DNA of 64,000 bases from Deltaproteobacteria bacterium (GTDB lineage: Bacteria; Myxococcota_C; UBA6777), in NCBI GenBank assembly GCA_006226375.1, contig SBHC01000008.1:1-64000 (forward strand), written 5' to 3'. The notes below the pieces were generated by a model. The model was not told the origin of the DNA. It saw only the letters and a program-made list of their open reading frames with translations, and did not search any database. Positions within the stretch are counted from its first letter, which is position 1. Every line of letters starts with the position of its first letter. This document shows, piece by piece, positions 27,937 through 36,738 of the stretch. The position numbers and the translations under genes are program-made.

Positions 27937-29301
27937 TTACGAGCGCATCTTGAGGATAGCGCTGTCAATTTCATCCGTCATTGCAGCCTGGTCACTCCAG
28001 AACGTTGGCTCCCATAGAGCGTTGAGTTCTTCCAAGGACTTGCCCTGTTGCTCCACCCAGGTGAAGTACTTTTGGTTGTGCCAGCGACGACGGGTTTCCA
28101 TCGTTCCTTCTTGCACCCAGTAACCCGAAGCATGACGGAACGAGTCGATTCGCTTGAGCGCGCCCTTCTGCGTCAGAGGACCTTCCTTTTGGTGGATTCG
28201 CTCGACCACCGAAGGATAGCGATCAAAACCATCGGTTGCGACGGTCACGATGATCTGGTCTTCTTCCATTTCATAATGACGAGCCGTGGCAATCGCTCCC
28301 AATATGTTGCATACACTGCTGATACCAAACACGTTATCCCACGTGGCAAGGACATCTTCGGCGATGCCCAGTTCAGCAGCGAGATGGTCTCTGCCTTCTT
28401 GGAGAAGCTGCATCCCTTCGACACAGGTCTGGTCATCCACACACACCAAAAGGTCCATGTTTCGGACATTGTGAACCCATGTGACGTGCTTGTCGCCAAT
28501 CCCCTCAATTTGGTGCCCGCCGTATCCCACGTTGTACAAAGTGGGGCACTGAATGGGTTCAACTCCCACAATCTTGCAGGAAGGGTTGGCTGCCTTGAGA
28601 TGGTCGCCTGCGGCAATGGTCCCTGCGCTTCCCATCGCCGAGACAAACGCTGCAACCTTGCCAGAGAGAACGTTGGTTTGGTTCAACTCTTCCACCAATC
28701 GAAGGGCGCTTCCTCCGGTAATTTGGTAGTGGAAGCGATAGTTACCAAACTTTTCAAATTGATTTTGGATCTTGTTCTCAGGTGACTGCTTCAGCTGGTT
28801 CACACAGTCGTAGATTTCTTTGACGTTGGACTCGCAACCGGGAGTCGCGATGATCTCAGCGCCGTAGTTTCGGATCTTCTCAAAGCGCTCGGCGCTCATT
28901 TCTTCGGGGAGAACAACGAGCGACCGAAATCCCATACGTGGCCCAACCCAGGCACCGCCAATGCCAAAGTTCCCGGTGGACGGAAACACAAGTTTCGCGC
29001 TTTTGTCTTCCAGCTCACCAGCCAGCAGGCTCTCACGAACACAGCTGTAGACAGGCCCAACCTTATGACTTCCTGTAGGAAAGCGGTAGGCACACATCAC
29101 AACAATAGGAGCCGCCACGCCAGTCAACTCGGGAGGCAAGATTCGATACTCGAACTGATCCTCATCGTTGGTCCACGAGATGCGGAACAAATGGATGGGG
29201 TCCAAGGGATCGGTGGAAGCCTTTGCCCGAGCGCGGATATCGGCGGGCTGAAGGGATGGATCGAGCAATTCCTGAAACGTGGGCATGAGGGGTAGAGTCA
29301 T
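27937..29301 (-). CDS. fold-type II PLP-dependent enzyme (cysteine synthase/ammonia-lyase like)
   Basis: About 454 residues. The PLP Schiff-base lysine is likely in PTGSHKVGP, with a phosphate/substrate loop PSTGNFGIGGAW and a ligand region ITGGSALRLVEE. ASAMGSAGT-like (SAMGSAGTIAAGDHL) and VGVEPIQCPTLYNVGYGGHQIEG also fit this fold. Overall it resembles cysteine synthase and threonine/diaminopropionate lyase relatives, but it is not close to YgeX/DpaL or CysK as I recall them. ATG 29301 has GGAG ten bases upstream; the frame continues to a TTG at 29319. It precedes ssnA by 11 bp, so a role in the same catabolic route (ammonia or thiol elimination) is plausible. Confidence 0.82.
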   Translation of the reverse strand: MTLPLMPTFQELLDPSLQPADIRARAKASTDPLDPIHLFRISWTNDEDQFEYRILPPELTGVAAPIVVMCAYRFPTGSHKVGPVYSCVRESLLAGELEDKSAKLVFPSTGNFGIGGAWVGPRMGFRSLVVLPEEMSAERFEKIRNYGAEIIATPGCESNVKEIYDCVNQLKQSPENKIQNQFEKFGNYRFHYQITGGSALRLVEELNQTNVLSGKVAAFVSAMGSAGTIAAGDHLKAANPSCKIVGVEPIQCPTLYNVGYGGHQIEGIGDKHVTWVHNVRNMDLLVCVDDQTCVEGMQLLQEGRDHLAAELGIAEDVLATWDNVFGISSVCNILGAIATARHYEMEEDQIIVTVATDGFDRYPSVVERIHQKEGPLTQKGALKRIDSFRHASGYWVQEGTMETRRRWHNQKYFTWVEQQGKSLEELNALWEPTFWSDQAAMTDEIDSAILKMRS

Positions 29302-29475
29302 ACCAGTCCAACTCCACAAACTAAATAGTCGTCGTCAACGTTCCGTTCTGGTGGGTGATTGGTGAAGCAAAGTTACCCATTTACCGAAGGAACAAGCCAA
29401 AGAAACGTAGCCTAACAGAAGCAAAACCACGAAGCAAGCCGATTGATGAACCTGGTCGTGGTTGTAGGCCCTTGC

Positions 29476-30250
29476 TCAGCGAATGGGGAACTGGACCCAA
29501 AACGTGCTGCCCTCACCTTGAACACTGCTCACTCCATACTCCCCTCCCAGTTGAATGGTGAGGGATGCCATGGTGTCTAAGCCAAAACCCGTACCCTTAA
29601 TGCTACGAATCAAGGCATCTTCCGTACGATAGAAGTCGGAAAACAGGTGGAGTTGATCTTCCTCGTGAATCCCAATCCCCCTATCACACACACGAAAACG
29701 AAGTCGGCGCGTTCCGTCGTAGAGGGTCTCATCGTGTGCCATCAGCGTCACAAAGCCTTGCTCCGTGTACGGGCGCACGCAAGTCGTGAGACACGGTGTA
29801 TACAAAACGTTCCATCTCCTTGTTCTTCTTCTGCAACTGCGCGTTAATCCGCTCAAGCTTTTGTTGGTAGCGGAGACGCTCGGTGATGTCTACAATCGAC
29901 ACCAGCACACAGCTTTTCTGTTCAAGGGTGATGGGGTTCAATCCAATTTCAATTGGAACTTCAGAGCCGTCTTTTCTTCTCCCCCGCAAGTCGCGTCCAG
30001 TTCCCATGGTACGAGACGATGGAGTTTTCATGTATTGGGTTCGCAGAGAAGGATGGTTGGCTCGGTATTCGTTGGGGGCCAGGTCATCCACCGTTAGATT
30101 TGTGAGCTCTTCTTCCTCGTAGCCAAACAGTTTCTCAGCTTGAGCATTTGCCAAAATGATAGCCCCCTCACCATCTGCAAGCAGGATGGCGTTAGGAGCC
30201 TGCTTTAAGATAAAGTAAGACGTCTCGAGGTCCTGAAAACTATCCGCCAT
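29476..30250 (-). pseudogene. PAS-domain histidine kinase broken by internal deletion and frameshift
   Basis: Frame one starts at ATG 30250, with GAGGG nine bases upstream. It encodes a PAS domain (ADGEGAIILANAQAEKLFGY...) and the H-box YTVSHDLRAPV, then runs into nonsense and a stop at 29729. A second frame resumes at about 29780 with YTEQGFVTL and continues through CDRGIGI, GTGFGL and QLGGEYGVSS to a stop at 29476, a normal HATPase ending. Between H-box and YTEQG a kinase normally has about 100 residues, including the second HisKA helix and the N-box Asn. All are missing, and the frame is shifted, so the product cannot work. An assembly deletion is the alternative. Confidence 0.85.
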
Positions 30251-30619
30251 AAAGAACAACCCTCAAAAAACTATCGGCAGAAACAGCTTTTCCAAAAGAA
30301 CAGATCACCGCATCATGGTATCACATAAGGAATGTACCATTCATAAACAATATCGTCATCGGTGAAAACCCCTCATTGGCAGCAGCTATTTTTCTGCATG
30401 AAAAGCACATCACTTCTTGGTTTCGATCTGTCTTTTTCACGACAAAGAGTAAGACAAATACTTTCACGAGTTCTTTCTGTCGCAAGCGAGAGCCAGAATC
30501 TTGACAATTTGAGAGCACCTCCTTGCCAAACGCCAAGAGAATGTGCTTCAACAACATACGAATTGAATGGGAGGCCGCTTCATTCCTGAGGCGCTCCCAC
30601 ATTAAAAAGAGTAAAACAG
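30251..30619. other. intergenic region between broken kinase and STAS gene
   Basis: This spacer of about 370 bp between divergent genes is more A/T-rich than the neighbours. A TTGACA occurs at 30501-30506, but no -10 hexamer lies at the right distance. Short frames on both strands have no family features. Confidence 0.45.
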
Positions 30620-30961
30620 ATGTTCAACATTGTTCATGAGGAAACGGACCAGGCCCTTGTTGTAAAGCTCAGCGGCCAGTTAACCTCCGTCACACAAGCC
30701 TCGCTCCAGCAAGAGGTAGACAGTCTCGTGGAGACATCCAAGCCTTGTTTGGTGGTCGATGTCTCTTCTTTGCTTTCGATTGATAGCGCTGGAGTTGGAC
30801 TTTTGGTTGGCATCTACAAGAAGTTTCGAGAGAAAAACAAAGACTTCAAAATCGCAGGGCTCCACGGCCAGCCCTACGATATCTTTAAGCTTCTGAATCT
30901 CCACAAAGTCCTCGACCTCGCTCCGACCCTCGAAGAGGCTCTTGCTCCCCCCACTTCATGA
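30620..30961 (+). CDS. STAS-domain anti-sigma factor antagonist
   Basis: 113 residues, a single STAS domain like SpoIIAA/RsbV. The loop LSIDSAGVGLLVGI carries the serine that partner-switching kinases phosphorylate, preceded by CLVVDVSS. In such systems the unphosphorylated form binds an anti-sigma factor or another target and frees the sigma factor. The partner kinase and phosphatase are not next to it; the only neighbour upstream is a broken histidine kinase. The ribosome site is weak (GAG nine bases before ATG). It converges on a large scaffold-like gene, 15 bp apart. Confidence 0.87.
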   Translation: MFNIVHEETDQALVVKLSGQLTSVTQASLQQEVDSLVETSKPCLVVDVSSLLSIDSAGVGLLVGIYKKFREKNKDFKIAGLHGQPYDIFKLLNLHKVLDLAPTLEEALAPPTS

Positions 30962-30976
30962 GCATCCCTACCGATG

Positions 30977-33900
30977 TTAGGGATTGTCATACAACTGTTT
31001 AAAGTCAGCCGGGATAGCTTCTCGTAGAATTTGCCTGGATGCCATCTGGTGCAACAACGAAGACGAGCGTTTGCCCTGCTGCAACAAGACGTCCACTTCT
31101 TGAATGGGAAGTCGGCTCAGCGAAAACAAGGCAAGAAACCGGACAGCTTCCCAATTCCCAGGAGCGTCACCTTCGGGTGGCTCGGAGCACAATACACTTT
31201 GCAGAATGGGGAACGAAAGGTCCGGCGAGAACGAGGCAATCATCCAAACTGCGTTGCAACGAATTCCGACCTCCAACTCCGTTTGAAACACACGGTGAAG
31301 CAAAAAGGGAACAGGCTCAACGCGGCCAACCCTCTGCAAGTACCGCAAGACCCACTCTTCTTGTTGGGGAGTGTGAGCAAGCACACCATGGTCCAACAAA
31401 TGCAGAAGTAACTTCCGAAGCCGTCGAGAGTCCAGAACCATCGCCTGTTGCAGCAAGAACTCTCGAACATTCTCAGCCTTCGCATAAGGCAAACACTCAC
31501 AAAGATACTCTTCCAAGTCATCTGCGATAAACTGCTGGCTGAGGAAAAACACAAACTGCTGGGTGCTTAATGAAAAGGAGCCTAAGTCTTTCAAGACGGC
31601 TTGCAACGTAGGGATGAGAACATCGGGTGAAGTTTGCTGGCACAGACTTGTCAAGGCGTCTACCCAACCTTGCCGGTGGAGCGCAGACTTCGCGGAATCC
31701 ATCTGCTGAAAACCAAACACCAAGCTCTCCTGGTTCAAGATCACCAAAAGCTGGAACGCAGAGGAGTCTCTCTTTCGTCGAGAACGGTGAAACAGTCGTG
31801 AGAGATTCTGGGGTTGAGCGACATGCTGCAAAACTTTAAGCAATCGCGCCTTGGTTTGCTCCGTCGCCTTGTTTTGGTCTTTCTTGATCTGATGGGTAAG
31901 AGGGACCAAACGGTGATCCCATTCCTGCCGAAACATCGCATCAATCGTCTCTTGCAACAACACAGTAAACGTATCAGCGGCCTCTGGTTCCACGGTGCGA
32001 AGCCAGCGATGGTATAGATGTTCTTGTAACTGATGAAGTCGCTCTTCGGAAAGAAAGAGCAACAAGGAACGACGCCAATTTGCCGACTCTTTCCCAATCT
32101 CTTTGAGGGCTTGAAGATGGAGGAGTAGCAACTCCACATCCAAAGAAAGGAGATGCTCCATCACGGCAGGAATCACCTGCTCTTGCTGGCTTAACTCAGA
32201 ATGAAGGCTAAGCGCATCCAGGATCTTCTGTTGAACGTAGGTTGCATCCCGCACAACATCGGGACGAGTCGAAGCCTGGTTCGCTCTCCACTCCCCGTTA
32301 CGAATTCGGCCAGATACTTTGTGTTGGGTCTGAAAAAGGGATGTGAGAAAGCCGGGTAACTCGTGGAGCGCGCCGGAGTAGCTACCTCCACCACCTGTCG
32401 CGACAGCCGCTGCGCTGGCCCGCACAAAAGGCTGTTGCTCTCCGTCTGTGTCTGTTGCGCTCTCTTTCGTTGCGGAGACCTCCGGAGAAGCAACGACCTC
32501 TACCTCCCCTCCTAAGGTTTGCAAAGCGACAGGAACAGCGGGCTTATCTTCGTCTTCCAACTCTTGGTCTTGGGTCTGGAAGACATCTCCAGATTTCTTG
32601 GCAGGTGCAGTCTCTTCTTTTTCGACTCCAGGAGTATCAAAGGGAACATCATCTTCGTCGGAATCTTCCAAAGAATCCACCAGACCGACATCCCCAGAGG
32701 AGAGCGTTTTGTCGGGCGATAGCTCTGTATTCATAGCCAGGTCAAACGCAGCGGATTCGTCAGCCTCAACCATCGTCGGTTGGCTCTCCGACAAAGCATC
32801 TTCAAGAGGTGCCGATTCAGCCGGTGACGTTTGCGTTGTGGAAGCATCGTCCGTGCTGAACACAGAATTGGCCAGAAGCTTCGCGGCAATGTCCTCGCCA
32901 AAGGATACAGTAGCAAACGCAGCTCCCCCTCGATTGACTTCTTCGCTGGTGACCAACAAGTCCGGCTCGCTCAACAACGACTGGGGGGAAGTTAGGCCAG
33001 CGATATGAGGAGCGGTCCCTTTCTCAAGCTTCTCATTTTGTTCTTCTGAAGCAGAAACGTCGACGTGCTCAACTTCTTCCGGTGGGTTGGAGGAAAAGGT
33101 ATCCTTGGCGTCTTGCAGGGCTTGTTCTTCAGGAACATGGGCTCCTTCTTGATCGACACCCTCAGGTGGGTCTGAGGAAAAGGTGTCTCTCGCGTCTTGA
33201 AGGTTCTGTTCCTCAAAAGGCTCTCGCTCTCTCAACGTTGGCTCGGAAGCTTCGAGGTCTTCGTTGGGAAAGGTGGTGTCGAAAGACAAAGGATAATCAT
33301 CCACAGACGAACCCACTCGCTGAGTAATCGCGCCCTCTTTCAATGCAGCTTCTTGAGGACTCTTCTTCGGCAAAGGCAAGAACGAGATTTCATCCAAAAC
33401 TTGCGCGTTACCCGAATTTTTCGGTGCGTCGTTCGAAGAGGAAAGCAAGGAAGAAATGTCGAGAGGAGCTGAGGTCAAAGGGTCGTCGGGAAACGGCAAC
33501 AAGGAACCACCACCCGATGACAACTCAGGTAAGACATCGAAGCTGGACGACTCCATCACGACATCCAACAACTCATCCAACGATGGAGCTCGGTTGGTAT
33601 CTTTTCCCTTGAATGAAACATCAACGCAGGCCAGGGACTGGAGCGACTCTGCAACGGAATCAAGAGATGCAGCATCTGCGTTCATCAAGAGAGAGATCTC
33701 AAGAATGTCAGAGATAGCTTGTTCATCAGCACCTTCCGAGAATCGGAGTTCGTTGAGGTCTAGCTGCTCAAACAAGTCTCTCAAAACCTGCGTTCGGCTC
33801 TCAAGGTAGTCCGCTTCACAGGTCACATCATTGACGGTCCACGTTGTGTTGGCAAGACGAAGTTTGACCTGTTCGTGATTGTGCAGCAAGTGCTTCAAGT

Positions 33901-34012
33901 TTACGGCACAGCGGCTGAGATGTTCCTGGGTGATGGGATCGGAGTTGGATAGGTCTCGAAAGGACTCAAAGGTCTCACCCAACGATGTTAGGAATTCGGT
34001 AAACTGATTCAT
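30977..34012 (-). CDS. large acidic scaffold-like protein with helical C-terminus
   Basis: About 1011 residues, no recognised enzyme domain. Residues 1-170 are a compact helical/beta region. About 170-580 is acidic, Ser/Glu/Asp-rich and likely disordered, with two copies of a DA(R/K)DTFSS(D/N)PPE element. The C-terminal 400 residues are helical and suggest HEAT/ARM-like repeats (LLRKLLLHLLDHGVLAHTP, RYLQRVGRVEPVPFLLH). No signal peptide or membrane segment is convincing at the chosen start. ATG 34012 follows GGGGAG at 12 bases; GTG 34021 is possible. It lies 49 bp after the zinc-ribbon pseudokinase gene and is probably translated with it, suggesting a scaffold role (inference). Confidence 0.75.
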   Translation of the reverse strand: MNQFTEFLTSLGETFESFRDLSNSDPITQEHLSRCAVNLKHLLHNHEQVKLRLANTTWTVNDVTCEADYLESRTQVLRDLFEQLDLNELRFSEGADEQAISDILEISLLMNADAASLDSVAESLQSLACVDVSFKGKDTNRAPSLDELLDVVMESSSFDVLPELSSGGGSLLPFPDDPLTSAPLDISSLLSSSNDAPKNSGNAQVLDEISFLPLPKKSPQEAALKEGAITQRVGSSVDDYPLSFDTTFPNEDLEASEPTLREREPFEEQNLQDARDTFSSDPPEGVDQEGAHVPEEQALQDAKDTFSSNPPEEVEHVDVSASEEQNEKLEKGTAPHIAGLTSPQSLLSEPDLLVTSEEVNRGGAAFATVSFGEDIAAKLLANSVFSTDDASTTQTSPAESAPLEDALSESQPTMVEADESAAFDLAMNTELSPDKTLSSGDVGLVDSLEDSDEDDVPFDTPGVEKEETAPAKKSGDVFQTQDQELEDEDKPAVPVALQTLGGEVEVVASPEVSATKESATDTDGEQQPFVRASAAAVATGGGGSYSGALHELPGFLTSLFQTQHKVSGRIRNGEWRANQASTRPDVVRDATYVQQKILDALSLHSELSQQEQVIPAVMEHLLSLDVELLLLHLQALKEIGKESANWRRSLLLFLSEERLHQLQEHLYHRWLRTVEPEAADTFTVLLQETIDAMFRQEWDHRLVPLTHQIKKDQNKATEQTKARLLKVLQHVAQPQNLSRLFHRSRRKRDSSAFQLLVILNQESLVFGFQQMDSAKSALHRQGWVDALTSLCQQTSPDVLIPTLQAVLKDLGSFSLSTQQFVFFLSQQFIADDLEEYLCECLPYAKAENVREFLLQQAMVLDSRRLRKLLLHLLDHGVLAHTPQQEEWVLRYLQRVGRVEPVPFLLHRVFQTELEVGIRCNAVWMIASFSPDLSFPILQSVLCSEPPEGDAPGNWEAVRFLALFSLSRLPIQEVDVLLQQGKRSSSLLHQMASRQILREAIPADFKQLYDNP

Positions 34013-34061
34013 GAGCGCCACGTTCTCCCCGTCCTGTGTGCATCCCTCATTGAGCTGTTTC

Positions 34062-36578
34062 CTATTTGAAGAAGAAAAGAAAAGCAGCAACCAAGAACAA
34101 CAACCCAATGAACAGCCAGAGAACTCCCTTTAAGGTCCAACCCTTCGAGGTGTTTGAGGCTTTGGAAGATGCCGAAGACACATCCGTACGTTTGGGGCCT
34201 TGCCTCCCCGACTCCAGAATGATCGTGGGCTCACCTCCCTTGCGTCGGCGGCGTGACTCCAAGATGTCGTCTCGCCGGAAGAAATCACCAGCGGCGCTGG
34301 GAAGAACCTGGTAGGACATCTGGCGGTCACTGGTGAGGATAGGCTCCACATAAGGAGGCTCAGCCAATGTCAGATCTGGAGCAGCATCCCAACCTTCGGA
34401 AGACAGGACCGAACCAGCCGCGAGAAGCTCCTGAGATGGAACAAACGAATCCATGACCTCTTCGACCGACTGCAACGATTGAATGTTGGGAGTTCGGAGC
34501 AAGACGGAAAGGTGGTGAAAGACACCGACGTGCGACATCGGCTCCCGAAAGATCGGCCGATGACATTGGCGGAGCAGATCATGGGCAGCCTCCTGGATGT
34601 GACGGTCCATGGAGGTGGCAGGCGGTGCATCCCACTGGCCAGGAACCCACAGCTCCGAGTCAAACGAGACCGCATTGTGCAACAAGGTCAGCCACTCAGG
34701 TACGCTCCGAACCCGCTGCTCGGGGTCCTTTTCAAGGCTCATATTCAACAACGTTTGGAGTTGTTCGGGGAAGGGGATATCGGGTCGAACCTGGAACAAC
34801 GTGGGGGGAGGAACGTCCGTATGCTGAAGTTGAAGCACAAGGGGAAACGAACCAAAGAACGGGGGGTGCCCCGTCAGCAGCTCAAACAAGATGACTCCCA
34901 AGCGATAGACGTCCCCGCCAACGCCAGGCTCCGGTTTGCCTTGCTCTGGAAGCTCAGGAAGCAAAGCAAGATCCGACTCTGGTCGTGAGGTTACGGCTCG
35001 CTCCAACGCTCGTGAATGAGGGAGAAAGGGAGGCAGACTTGGGTCCACCAACAAAACATTCGACCAGGACTCGGCAGGGATCGGAAAGACCACGCTGTTG
35101 AGGCTCAGATTGCAATGAAACACGTCCTGGCTGTGACACTCTTGAAGAACCCCACACAACGCATCAAACAAAGGAAGCAAGTCCTTCAGCGCGAACCCTT
35201 TTTGTCGGCGAAGAAAGTCTCGCAAAGAGACGGAAGGAACGAGGCTTTCGACCACAAGCCCGCCCCATTCAGGGTCCACACCAACTTCCACAATTTGGAT
35301 CAAGGACGGGTGTTGAACAGCGCGCAACCATTCGGCTCGACGCTGAAAGAGAAACAGCGTTTCAGGAGTCCGGTTGTCATAGGGGTAGAGTTTGATTTGA
35401 ACCGGGCTCTGGCTCTTTTGATCCATCGCGTGGTAGGCATCGTAGCCAATCCCTCCACCCATCCGGCCGCTGAGTAGAAATTGCCCATGCACCAAAGTGC
35501 CTGCAAGTTCGAGGTCCTCTGGCAGGTTCGACACATAACCACAGCAAGCAAAACAAACTTTCGCGGTCGGAAGCAGTTCTTCTTTGCAAGCTGGACAGTG
35601 CGTAAGAGGAATGTCTTTCTGTGGGGGCGCAAGAACCACAGAGATGGGAGCCTTGGATGCTTCTGTTACGACACCGGGAGCGGTTTGCATTTGCTCCAAT
35701 ACACCCGGTTGTTCAGCGTTCCCAGAGGACATCAGCGCGTCAACATCGACTCCAAGTTTGGCAAAGTCAGGCACCTCTTCCATCCACGCCGTGTCAAACA
35801 GGGAGTGACCACCTTGAGCAGTGGACTCTTCAGCGGGGGATTCCGTTCCCTGTGTGGAAGATCCCACAGAGAATTGAGTGGCGTCAGGAGAAGCGAAGGG
35901 AGCATCCTCACCCGAGACATGAAGCGTTGCATCAGCAGGAGGGTCGCCCGCTCGATCTCGAAGAGTGTGCGTCGTTGCATCTGGGGGAGGAGACACCTCA
36001 AAGACGGTATCAAACAATCCCTGGGAGGAAAGCGAGGGAGGCTGCGAAGCAACAGGGGCTGGGCTTCCCTGCTTCATAAACTGAGAGAGGTCCGCCTGGG
36101 AAGGCACCTGTCCGTCTTGCATCAATGAAATGGAGAATTCAGGGGAACCACCCTCTGGAAACTCGATGGTGGGTGGATCAAAGACAATGTCCAGATCATC
36201 CCGAAGGTCTTCCGGGTTCGGGGGTGGCATCATATCATCCGTCGAAGCAGCCCCCGCCGACGGAGTAATTTGGGGATTGTGCCGGGGAGGAAGTCCGGGG
36301 TTGGAGCGATGGCCTGTTCCCTGAAATCCTTTCGGGAAGTGGGGCGTCGGAGCCTCACGATGATTTGCGCTGTACCCTTGGGAAGGACCACGCCGAGGAC
36401 CGGGAGTTAACCGCTGAAGATCTTCGACTTGTCGTGGGGAAATGTATTCCAGGCGAAAGAGTATCTGCAGCAGATCGCCCCCCTGCACCGACTGAATGCG
36501 AGCGGCGTGCTGCAACTCCTGGGGTTTTAAGGTCCCCGAAGCCAAAAGAGAATCGATGATGGTTTTGGTTGCTTGCAT
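34062..36578 (-). CDS. zinc-ribbon pseudokinase with C-terminal membrane anchor
   Basis: 838 residues. Residues 1-60 resemble the N-terminal helical module of GspE/MshE-type proteins (LLQILFRLEYISPRQVEDLQ). A long Pro/Asp/Ser-rich linker follows to about 325, then a zinc ribbon (CPACKEEL...CFACCGY) and a protein-kinase fold (about 355-650). The VAIK lysine remains (VQIKLY), but HRDLKPxN is HCNLSLN and DFG is DPS, so phosphotransfer is doubtful. The last 30 residues hold a transmembrane helix (LKGVLWLFIGLLFLVAAFLF), a tail anchor. The start ATG has AAGGA close upstream. It follows a second dead kinase gene by 160 bp and precedes the acidic scaffold-like gene. Confidence 0.82.
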   Translation of the reverse strand: MQATKTIIDSLLASGTLKPQELQHAARIQSVQGGDLLQILFRLEYISPRQVEDLQRLTPGPRRGPSQGYSANHREAPTPHFPKGFQGTGHRSNPGLPPRHNPQITPSAGAASTDDMMPPPNPEDLRDDLDIVFDPPTIEFPEGGSPEFSISLMQDGQVPSQADLSQFMKQGSPAPVASQPPSLSSQGLFDTVFEVSPPPDATTHTLRDRAGDPPADATLHVSGEDAPFASPDATQFSVGSSTQGTESPAEESTAQGGHSLFDTAWMEEVPDFAKLGVDVDALMSSGNAEQPGVLEQMQTAPGVVTEASKAPISVVLAPPQKDIPLTHCPACKEELLPTAKVCFACCGYVSNLPEDLELAGTLVHGQFLLSGRMGGGIGYDAYHAMDQKSQSPVQIKLYPYDNRTPETLFLFQRRAEWLRAVQHPSLIQIVEVGVDPEWGGLVVESLVPSVSLRDFLRRQKGFALKDLLPLFDALCGVLQECHSQDVFHCNLSLNSVVFPIPAESWSNVLLVDPSLPPFLPHSRALERAVTSRPESDLALLPELPEQGKPEPGVGGDVYRLGVILFELLTGHPPFFGSFPLVLQLQHTDVPPPTLFQVRPDIPFPEQLQTLLNMSLEKDPEQRVRSVPEWLTLLHNAVSFDSELWVPGQWDAPPATSMDRHIQEAAHDLLRQCHRPIFREPMSHVGVFHHLSVLLRTPNIQSLQSVEEVMDSFVPSQELLAAGSVLSSEGWDAAPDLTLAEPPYVEPILTSDRQMSYQVLPSAAGDFFRRDDILESRRRRKGGEPTIILESGRQGPKRTDVSSASSKASNTSKGWTLKGVLWLFIGLLFLVAAFLFFFK

Positions 36579-36738
36579 CAGATCCTTCTATGTATCCACG
36601 ACAAGTGAAAAGCAACGCGAGGTCGGCATCCTGCCAACCATGTATCTCCTACCCTGAAAAACAACGGCTGTTTGCACCCCTTTCTTTACCTTAGCTCCCA
36701 GCAATCTCAACGTATCCAGACTGTAAACCCCTCCATGC

